DNA of 56,879 bases from the NCBI GenBank assembly GCA_947475315.1, contig CANJMY010000012.1, forward strand, positions 1 to 56,879, written 5' to 3'. The notes under the pieces were generated by a model, which was not told the origin of the DNA, did not search any database, and saw only the letters and a program-made list of their open reading frames with translations. A program made the position numbers and the translations under genes. Positions 1-5,579 of this stretch are shown in pieces. Position 1 is the stretch's first letter, and the number at the start of each line of letters is the position of its first letter. This DNA comes from Pseudomonadota bacterium (GTDB lineage Bacteria > Myxococcota_A > UBA796 > GCA-2862545).

Positions 1-22
1 GCTGTCAGGCGCAGGCTGGCCG

Positions 23-77
23 CGCAGGGATCTGTCGCAGCGGACCGTTTCCAGGTCCGCGGAGGCAGATCCCTGCG
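23..77. repeat. Long imperfect hairpin (nested inverted repeats)
   Basis: A perfect 12-bp inverted repeat pairs 23-34 with 66-77, and a nested perfect 7-bp repeat pairs 40-46 with 54-60 around a 7-nt loop. Together they can fold into one stem of about 55 nt. No T-tract follows on either strand, so a simple intrinsic terminator is not favoured. It may be a repetitive extragenic element or part of a structured RNA continuing left of the window. Confidence 0.6.
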
Positions 78-162
78 ATCAGGCCTGCCGGAGCCGGACG
101 TCGCCGCAACTCCCCGAGGGGCGCGCCAAAGGGCCCGCTTTCCCGGGTGACCGGCCGAAGCG

Positions 163-424
163 GCGAGCGTCGCGCCGCAGGCCGGGTCTGCGAAATTGCC
201 CCGCCCCGCAGGGGCGCGAAGTGGGACGCCCCCACAACCAGCCGCACCCGTACGGGAATGGCGAGCGCCGCGCCGCAGGCCGGGTCTGTGAGAGAATGCC
301 CCGCCCTGCAAGGGCGCGCGGTGGTCCGCTCCCACGAGTAGCCTCGCCCCGCAGGGGCGCGCGGTGGGCCGCCCCCACGAGAAGCCCCGCCCTGCAAGGG
401 CGCGAAGTGGGACGCTCCCACCAA
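163..424. repeat. Clustered GC-rich intergenic repeats: two A units and four palindromic B units
   Basis: Unit A occurs at 163-197 and 261-297 and shares the core GCCGCAGGCCGGGTCTG. Unit B, about 40-43 bp, occurs at 198-237, 298-340, 341-381 and 384-424. Each B unit has a palindromic core of CCC/T-GCA-G/A-GGG type followed by GCGCG and a GTGG...CCCAC arm. The order is A-B, A-B, B, B. B1 and B4 are the closest pair. Any frame read through the units gives a repetitive Arg/Pro/Gly peptide that does not look like a protein. The cluster occupies most of the gene-free left end; there are no unique spacers of CRISPR type. Confidence 0.75.
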
Positions 425-431
425 TCGCCCA

Positions 432-443
432 TTGACTCGTCAA
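432..443. promoter_or_regulatory. Palindromic candidate operator TTGACTCGTCAA
   Basis: The half-sites TTGAC and GTCAA are perfect inverted copies separated by two bases. The same TTGAC-N2-GTCAA arrangement recurs at 1658-1669, immediately before the small helix-turn-helix gene, so both may be bound by one regulator. It lies 50 bp upstream of the candidate promoter at 493-522. Confidence 0.4.
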
Positions 444-492
444 GGTTGCCCCCCAACCCCCACCTCAACCAATGACGTTTCCTCAAGCTCCC

Positions 493-522
493 TTGCACCA
501 AAACCCAAAACCCCGATAGTAT
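493..522 (+). promoter_or_regulatory. Candidate sigma70-type promoter for the hydrolase-like gene
   Basis: TTGCAC (493-498) and TAGTAT (517-522) are separated by 18 bp, in the only AT-rich patch of this region. Transcription would start near 529, so translation should begin after that point. Confidence 0.4.
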
Positions 523-539
523 TATCGTCCCTCCGGGCT

Positions 540-1661
540 TTGGGGTTCACCCCAGCCCATCCCCGCCGCCCCTTGTCCTCCTCCCTGGTCCGCCCCGAAC
601 GGGTCTGGCACGCACCCACGCGCACGCTCGCGTCGGAGGTGTGGTCGCGGCTGCCTGCGCTGCTCTGGCGGGCGCTGCACCCGCTGTCGCGCGAGCGCTT
701 CGTGGAGGCGCCGGCGCCGGCGCCGTTGCCGCGGCTGTCGGTGCTGACTGAGGACGGTTGGACGCTGCCAGTGTGGATCGCGGCGGCGCCTCCGGGAGCG
801 GCGGGCGAGCCGGTGCTGCTGCTTGCGCCGCTGGGCGCGTCCGTCCACGTGTTCCGCTACGGGCTAGGCGACACGTTGGTGGAGCGGCTGCGGGCCGAGG
901 GCTTTTGCGTCTACCTGGTCGGGCATCGCATCGGGTCGGACGCCGAGGCGCCCGTCGGCACGCCCGCGCCGCGCTTTGATGACGTGGTGTCCCTGGACCT
1001 GCCCGCGGTGGTCGACGCCGTGAGGGCGGCTTCGGGCTACCCGCGCGTGCACGTGATCGGGCACGGGTTCGGCGGGCAGCTGGCGCTCGCTTGGGCGGCT
1101 CGCACCGGGGGCGACGCGATGGCGTCGTTGGCCGTGATCTCCGCGCCCATCCGGTTCCAAGAGCCGCCGGCGGGCGTGCGGGCCGTCGCCGAGCAGATCG
1201 TGGCCCAGCTCCCGGCGCGGTGGCGGGTGCCTGTGCGTGAGGCCGGGCGCTGGCGGGCGACTCGGGTCGAGCCTGGCGCGTCGGCGGCGCGTCGGCGAGG
1301 CGCGCTCATGCACGCGCGCGACGATGTCTCCCCTGAGACGCTGCGTGAGGTCCGGGCGTGGATGCGCAACGGGGCGCTGGTCGACCGGGCAGGGGGCTTT
1401 GAGTACGCCAGCGCGCTCGGGCGGGTTCGGGCGCCGCTGTGGATGGCCGCCGGCGACGGTGACTCCTGGTGTCCGGCCAGCTGGGCGCTGCCTCTGGCGG
1501 ACGCGTGGCGGGGCGGCGTCGTGCAGGTGCTGACGCTCCCGGCGCACTTCGACCACCTGGACTCCATCCTCCACCCGGAGGCGTCGGCATCGGTCCACGC
1601 GCCGCTCCTGACCTGGCTCGCACGGCACAAGGTGCGTGCTTGGCGCGAAGGGGGTTCTTGA
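540..1661 (+). CDS. Alpha/beta-hydrolase fold protein without the nucleophile serine
   Basis: The protein is about 373 aa with an alpha/beta-hydrolase layout: a beta-strand block (VLLLAPLG), an oxyanion-region segment, a nucleophile elbow and a C-terminal histidine in HFDHLDS. The elbow reads GHGFGG where the family has G-x-S-x-G, so the catalytic serine is glycine. The protein is therefore probably not a classical esterase; it may be a binding protein, or use chemistry not obvious here. The open frame extends back to a TTG at 432, but the codons before about 540 (ATA, GTA, TTA, AAA) are unlike the GC-rich third positions seen later and overlap a candidate promoter. I place the start at TTG 540; 573 and 639 are alternatives. 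No Shine-Dalgarno sequence settles it. Confidence 0.7.
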   Translation: MGFTPAHPRRPLSSSLVRPERVWHAPTRTLASEVWSRLPALLWRALHPLSRERFVEAPAPAPLPRLSVLTEDGWTLPVWIAAAPPGAAGEPVLLLAPLGASVHVFRYGLGDTLVERLRAEGFCVYLVGHRIGSDAEAPVGTPAPRFDDVVSLDLPAVVDAVRAASGYPRVHVIGHGFGGQLALAWAARTGGDAMASLAVISAPIRFQEPPAGVRAVAEQIVAQLPARWRVPVREAGRWRATRVEPGASAARRRGALMHARDDVSPETLREVRAWMRNGALVDRAGGFEYASALGRVRAPLWMAAGDGDSWCPASWALPLADAWRGGVVQVLTLPAHFDHLDSILHPEASASVHAPLLTWLARHKVRAWREGGS

Positions 1662-1669
1662 CGCGTCAA
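1658..1669. promoter_or_regulatory. Perfect 12-bp palindrome TTGACGCGTCAA overlapping a -35 box
   Basis: The palindrome is perfect and begins on the last bases of the hydrolase-like gene. Its left half doubles as a -35 hexamer (TTGACG, 1658-1663), followed after 18 bp by TAGGGT (1682-1687). The helix-turn-helix gene starts at 1711. This is the arrangement expected for autoregulation, and the site matches 432-443 at 11 of 12 positions. Confidence 0.5.
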
Positions 1670-1710
1670 TGCTTCCCGTGATAGGGTCCGATCGGACTGG
1701 GGAGTTCGGC

Positions 1711-1941
1711 ATGAGCGCGCGGGAGACGGTGGCGCGGAATTTCGTCGCCGCGCACGGAGTCGAAGGCCTACGGCGCCTGCTCGACGCGCTGGCCAACGGC
1801 GAGTCCGGCCAGAGCATCGCCGATGAGTTCGCCGTCAGCCGCGAACGCGTTCGTCAGTGGAAGAACGCGTTCGGGCAATCGGTGACGTTGTACCAGGTGT
1901 TCCCTGAAATCCTTCAGGTGATACACGAGGATAGGCGCTAG
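1711..1941 (+). CDS. Small helix-turn-helix DNA-binding protein
   Basis: A 76-aa protein. The middle region (GQSIADEF, then AVSRERVRQWKNAFG) reads as a helix-turn-helix: a positioning helix, a turn and a recognition helix rich in Arg. ATG 1711 is chosen because GGGGAG at 1699-1704 is well spaced; an in-frame start at 1636 would lie inside the preceding gene. The stop TAG (1939-1941) shares three bases with the RNase D stop on the opposite strand, so the two genes converge with overlapping stops. The family is not recognised. From the palindrome over its promoter I infer a small transcriptional regulator, possibly autoregulatory and also acting on the site before the hydrolase-like gene. Confidence 0.75.
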   Translation: MSARETVARNFVAAHGVEGLRRLLDALANGESGQSIADEFAVSRERVRQWKNAFGQSVTLYQVFPEILQVIHEDRR

Positions 1942-3158
1942 CGCCGACGGCGCTTCCGCGACGGCCCTTCGTCCACCATGGACGACTCGGGGACGACCTC
2001 ATCGAGCACGCCGAGGATGGCGTGGCCGTGGTCGTGCACCTGCCAACCGCGGATGCCGGGGACCTCGGCCAGCTCTTCAATGGTGAAGGGCCGGGCGCGG
2101 GCGATCGCCTTGAGGTCGGAGTTGGACGCCACGGAGTAGGGCGTGTGCATCGCGCTGTGCTGGACCAGGCGGTTGCGCCACAGCTTGAGGGCTTCCACCA
2201 CGCGGTCGGCGGCGCGCCCGCGGATGCGGATGGTGCCGGTCTCGACTTCGGGCTCCTCGGACTCCTGCCCGCTCGGGAGCGGGGCCTCGTCGGCCATGCC
2301 GGTGCGGACGGCCTGCGCGAGGCCGTCGCCGTGGCGGCGGAGCAGCGGGCGCTTGCTCGGAAACAGGCGCTCCACGGCGGCCGTGGTGGAGGGGCGGCGC
2401 ACGGCCACCTCCAACATCACGTCGTCGCCCAGCACCTTGTAGGACGGGCGGTCCATCCGGCGCGCCTGTCCGTCACGGTACACGTACAGGGCGCGGAGCA
2501 CGCGCTGGCCCGTCTCGTCCAGGTCCTTGGCGCCGCGGACGCGGACATAGCCGTTCGGCTCGAACGCCTTGACCGGCCACTCCTTGCGCTCCAGGGCCTC
2601 GCACTCCTCGATTTGGTGGCTGACGCGGCCCACGCGGTCGAGCGCGCGCAGCATGATCTCACGCAGCGCGAGCAGGTAGTGGGTATCGCCGCGGGCGTAG
2701 TCCAGGTGCTCGGGCAGCAGCGGGCGCTGCGACCAGTCGTGCCGCTGGTAGAGCTTGTCGATGGGCACGCCGAAGTAGTTGCCGATGAGATCCGCGAGCC
2801 CGAGCTTGCTCAGGCCCACGAACTGCGCGGCGACCAGGGTGTCGAACAGGTTGCGGATCCGCAGGCCAAAGTCGCGCTTGAGGCAGACGATGTCGTAGTC
2901 CGCACCGTGGAACACCTTCACGATCGTCGGATCCGCGAAGATGGGCTTGAGCGGGTCGAGCGTGGTGCAGCCGAGCGGGTCCAGGATCACGTCGCCCTCG
3001 GCGTCGGTGAACTGCAACAGGCAGACCTTCTCCTGGTAGTGGTACATGGAGTCGGACTCGGTGTCGACGGCGATGACCGAGGCCTTGGCAAGTCGCTTGG
3101 CCAGGGCGCGCACGCCCTCATCCGAGTCGACGATCAGGAACGGCGCGTCCTCCATCAT
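1938..3158 (-). CDS. rnd: Ribonuclease D
   Basis: A 406-aa 3'-5' exoribonuclease of the DEDDy family, which trims tRNA and other small RNA 3' ends. The four acidic metal ligands are visible: D32 and E34 (DTESD), D89 (FHGADYD) and D158, with the DEDDy tyrosine Y154 in DYARGD. A C-terminal HRDC-type nucleic-acid-binding domain follows (roughly residues 315-395, with LAEVPGIRGW near its end). The start is the first of two adjacent ATGs at 3158; it overlaps the RidA stop as ATGA, implying translational coupling. A longer open frame upstream is the shadow of ridA. It is the last gene of the block that begins with PBP1A. Confidence 0.93.
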   Translation of the reverse strand: MMEDAPFLIVDSDEGVRALAKRLAKASVIAVDTESDSMYHYQEKVCLLQFTDAEGDVILDPLGCTTLDPLKPIFADPTIVKVFHGADYDIVCLKRDFGLRIRNLFDTLVAAQFVGLSKLGLADLIGNYFGVPIDKLYQRHDWSQRPLLPEHLDYARGDTHYLLALREIMLRALDRVGRVSHQIEECEALERKEWPVKAFEPNGYVRVRGAKDLDETGQRVLRALYVYRDGQARRMDRPSYKVLGDDVMLEVAVRRPSTTAAVERLFPSKRPLLRRHGDGLAQAVRTGMADEAPLPSGQESEEPEVETGTIRIRGRAADRVVEALKLWRNRLVQHSAMHTPYSVASNSDLKAIARARPFTIEELAEVPGIRGWQVHDHGHAILGVLDEVVPESSMVDEGPSRKRRRR

Positions 3159-3535
3159 GCGGTCACCAGGGCAATGGCGTCGATCTCGACGCGGGCGTCT
3201 TTGGGGAGTCCAGCGACGGCGACGGTGACGCGCGCGGGTCGATGCGACCCGAAGCACTCGGCGTAGACGGCGTTGACGGCGGGGAAGTCATCCATGGTGC
3301 GCAGGTAGACGGTCGTACGGACGACCTTGTCCATGCCCGACTGGGCGGCGCGCAGCACGGCGGAGAGGTTGGAGAGGGCGACGCGCGCCTGGGAGGCGGC
3401 GTCTTCACCGACCAGCAGGCCGGTGACGGGGTCGAGCGCGAGCTGGCCGGAGCAGTACACGGTGGTGCCCGCGACGACGGCTTGAGAGTAGGGCCCGATG
3501 GCCGCGGGCGCGTCGGGGGTCGACACGGGGTGCAT
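3155..3535 (-). CDS. ridA: RidA-family enamine/imine deaminase
   Basis: A 126-aa protein of the YjgF/YER057c/UK114 family, usual length. RidA hydrolyses reactive 2-aminoacrylate and related imines made by PLP enzymes, releasing ammonia and a keto acid. Visible signatures are GPYSQAV near residue 16, the core YCSGQLALDP, the conserved arginine R102 in RPARV (equivalent of the substrate-binding Arg105) and E117 in the closing VEIDAIA motif. It starts 7 nt after the upp stop, and its stop overlaps the RNase D start by 4 bp, so the three genes are probably one mRNA. Confidence 0.95.
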   Translation of the reverse strand: MHPVSTPDAPAAIGPYSQAVVAGTTVYCSGQLALDPVTGLLVGEDAASQARVALSNLSAVLRAAQSGMDKVVRTTVYLRTMDDFPAVNAVYAECFGSHRPARVTVAVAGLPKDARVEIDAIALVTA

Positions 3536-3542
3536 GAGTCTC

Positions 3543-4355
3543 CTAGACGAAGGCGTTGTTGATGAGCTCGCCGAGGCCGCCTGCGCCGGGGACGATGTAG
3601 TCGTGGTCGCTCAGGCCGCGCTCTGCGTCCCAGCGCGCGCCCAAGCGGGTGGACAGCACATCGTCGGGCGACATGCCGCGGTCCAGCCGGAGCGCGAAGA
3701 TGTGTGCATCGGGGAACGCGGCCGTCACGTTCCGCAGGTACTCGGGCGTGATGAACAGGTGGCACGCGATCATGCGCGCCGGAGGGCCGCCTTCAAGGTT
3801 CTTGAAGAGCGTCAGCGCGTCGACCATGGAGCTGCCGGTGGCGCCCATCGGGTCAGGCACGAGCAGCGTGGCGCCCGCGACCGGGCCTCCGATCTTGGAT
3901 CCGGAGGTGCGCACGCCGGTGACGTGGCCCGCGTCGTCGGTCACCCGCTGCATGTACACGTGGTCCACGCGCACCACGTCCGGGTCCATGACCTGGTGCA
4001 GCTCGCGCTGGAAGACGTAGGACGGGATCATGCCGCCGCGCGCCACGTCCACGATCACCACGCGGGCGTTCGGGTCGAGGATGGCGCCCTCGTAGGCCGC
4101 GCCGGGCACGTGCTCGGCCATGCGCGTGGGCACGCGCGCGACCGTGGTCGGCAGCAAGTCCAACGAGGCCTGCAGCAGCCGCCGGAAGGCGGACTCGAGC
4201 AGCATGTGGAAGAGCGGCGGACGGGTGTCCGGGTGCCCCAGACGAGCGGCCACCGACAGGGACCAAGCGTCGCCGAGGATGTGGACGTGGGGGCCGTAGT
4301 CGTGGTCGACACCGGCTCCGGTGCTGACCGGGCGCGAGTAGGCGGTCTCCGTCAT
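3543..4355 (-). CDS. upp: Uracil phosphoribosyltransferase-like protein
   Basis: A 270-aa phosphoribosyltransferase. The PRPP-binding loop is DPMGATGSS (168-176), and the C-terminus DYIVPGAGGLGELINNAF matches the uracil-binding end of UPRT (YIxPGxGDxGDxxF), although the usual D-G-D is altered to G-G-L-G-E. UPRT converts uracil plus PRPP to UMP in pyrimidine salvage. It is longer than typical UPRT (about 210 aa): extra residues lie at the N-terminus and before DYIVPG. ATG 4355 is preferred over the in-frame TTG at 4364 because GGAGG at 4368-4372 is too close to the TTG. It follows the outer-membrane protein gene by 31 nt and precedes ridA by 7 nt. Confidence 0.85.
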   Translation of the reverse strand: MTETAYSRPVSTGAGVDHDYGPHVHILGDAWSLSVAARLGHPDTRPPLFHMLLESAFRRLLQASLDLLPTTVARVPTRMAEHVPGAAYEGAILDPNARVVIVDVARGGMIPSYVFQRELHQVMDPDVVRVDHVYMQRVTDDAGHVTGVRTSGSKIGGPVAGATLLVPDPMGATGSSMVDALTLFKNLEGGPPARMIACHLFITPEYLRNVTAAFPDAHIFALRLDRGMSPDDVLSTRLGARWDAERGLSDHDYIVPGAGGLGELINNAFV

Positions 4356-4386
4356 GAAGAACAAGCCCTCCGTGCCAGGGCCCGGA

Positions 4387-5013
4387 TCAGTCGAACATGA
4401 TCCGAACGCCGGCGGTGGCGTAGAGGCCGTGCGACAGCGTCTTGTGGACGCGCAGGCCGTAGTCGAGGTCTGCGAAGACCTCCACCGTCCGGGTCACCGC
4501 GTAGTTGACGTTGCCGCCGGCCTGCGCGAGCAGGAACTCCGTGTGGTCCTTGGTGGCGAAGGCGGCGCCGACGTTGACGCCGAGCGCGAACCGGAACTTG
4601 TTGTTCGCGGCCCGCACGACGCCCCACTGGATGCCGACGGTGCCGATGCCCATGTGCTTGATGGAGTCCCGCGGCGATGAGATCAGCGCCGACGGGTCCA
4701 CCACCTCACCCTCGCGAGGGTTCGGCACATGCTGGGGCATGTCCATCATCCAGTACCCGCGGAAGACGCCCTGGATCAGGTCGTCTCGATCGCCGACGAC
4801 GAGCTCAAGCCCGCTGCCCACGTCGCCGATGTACTCGGTCTGCTTGTAGTTGGGGTAAGCCGCCTGATCCGGGATCTTCACGCCCTCGCTCGTCTGGGAC
4901 GAGTAGTACGCGACGGTCTCGGTGTGGAAGCCGCCCGTGACAAGGGGGGCAACGCCGCCTGCAAAAGCAGGGGCGGGCAGAAGAAGGAAGGCGATCAAGG
5001 CGGCGGTCCGCAT
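4387..5013 (-). CDS. Small secreted outer-membrane beta-barrel-like protein
   Basis: A 208-aa protein with a clear signal peptide (MRTAALIAFLLLPAPAFA). The mature part has alternating polar and aromatic strands (GVKIPDQAAYPNYKQTEYIG, FRGYWMMDMPQHV, TVEVFADLDYGLRV) and ends in aromatic Phe followed by Asp (VRIMFD), compatible with a small porin-like barrel. The start ATG 5013 has GGAG at good spacing. The same frame stays open far upstream as a shadow of the PBP gene, but the signal peptide fixes the start. It has its own promoter (5036-5064). No specific family is recognised. Confidence 0.8.
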   Translation of the reverse strand: MRTAALIAFLLLPAPAFAGGVAPLVTGGFHTETVAYYSSQTSEGVKIPDQAAYPNYKQTEYIGDVGSGLELVVGDRDDLIQGVFRGYWMMDMPQHVPNPREGEVVDPSALISSPRDSIKHMGIGTVGIQWGVVRAANNKFRFALGVNVGAAFATKDHTEFLLAQAGGNVNYAVTRTVEVFADLDYGLRVHKTLSHGLYATAGVRIMFD

Positions 5014-5035
5014 GACGTCTCCGGCGTGACGGCCC

Positions 5036-5064
5036 TGTCTACTCCAGTGGCCACACTGAATCAA
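5036..5064 (-). promoter_or_regulatory. Sigma70-type promoter for the outer-membrane protein gene
   Basis: On the minus strand TTGATT (5059-5064) and TAGACA (5036-5041) are separated by exactly 17 bp, 22 bp before the ATG at 5013. An inverted repeat ATCAAG-G-CTTGAT (5060-5072) covers the -35 box and could be an operator. It may also drive upp, ridA and rnd. Confidence 0.65.
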
Positions 5065-5102
5065 GGCTTGATCAGGGCGATGTGACGCGCTCGTGACGCG
5101 GC

Positions 5103-5579
5103 TCACGGCGAGGGGGGCGCGACCACGTCGGTGTCCGCGGGGGTGTCGGTGTCGGTGGACGCGCCGAGGACCTCTACGGAGGCAGCCTCGGACGTCCCGT
5201 GCCGATTGTACAGCACCACAGGTTGAACGCCGGGAGTCACGTCCGGGACGAGGAACAGGACGGTCTGCACACACGTCGAGCACTCGGCGTCGCAGTCCGC
5301 GCAGGCGCCGCAGGAGAGGCAGTCGGCGTCGGCGCGGCAGGTGTCGCAGCTGTCGCATTCTGTGCGCACCACGTCGGTCACGCTGGCGTCGACGCCGCCC
5401 ACGCGGACCACGGTGTCCCAGGTCGCGCTGAACGGGCCGCCGTCGAGCGTGATGACGTCGCCGGGCAGACCTGCGGCCGGCGTGGGGTTGATCGCGATGG
5501 AGCAGTCGTCGTAGCCGGCGACCACCGTCGTGTTGCAGGCCAGCAGGGAGAGCAGGACCAGCGGCGCCAAGCGCGTCAT
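5103..5579 (-). CDS. Lipoprotein with TIG-like domain and Cys-rich insert
   Basis: A 158-aa lipoprotein: signal peptide with lipobox LLAC at residues 12-15. The mature part begins as an immunoglobulin-like IPT/TIG fold (NPTPAAGLPGDVITLDGGPF), is interrupted by a segment with nine cysteines in 28 residues (spacing C-x2-C-x2-C-x5-C-x2-C-x2-C-x2-C-x3-C-x2-C), then resumes (TVLFLVPDVTPGVQPVVLYN). It ends in a TDTD linker and PPSP. The ATG abuts the PBP1A stop with no gap (TAGATG), and GGAG inside the end of the PBP gene serves as its ribosome site, so the two are probably cotranslated. The Cys cluster could bind metal or form disulfides outside the cytoplasm; its function is unknown. Confidence 0.85.
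   Translation of the reverse strand: MTRLAPLVLLSLLACNTTVVAGYDDCSIAINPTPAAGLPGDVITLDGGPFSATWDTVVRVGGVDASVTDVVRTECDSCDTCRADADCLSCGACADCDAECSTCVQTVLFLVPDVTPGVQPVVLYNRHGTSEAASVEVLGASTDTDTPADTDVVAPPSP

Noticed and set aside
163-424. A CRISPR array
   Set aside because: Units abut or overlap each other, have no unique 30-40-bp spacers, and no cas genes are present.
5-501. Proteins of 60-140 aa read through the repeat array
   Set aside because: The peptides are translations of the repeats on each strand with no start signals; not genes.
2022-3266. A 414-codon plus-strand open frame opposite RNase D
   Set aside because: Antisense to the four DEDDy motifs of rnd; no recognisable domain; typical high-GC shadow.
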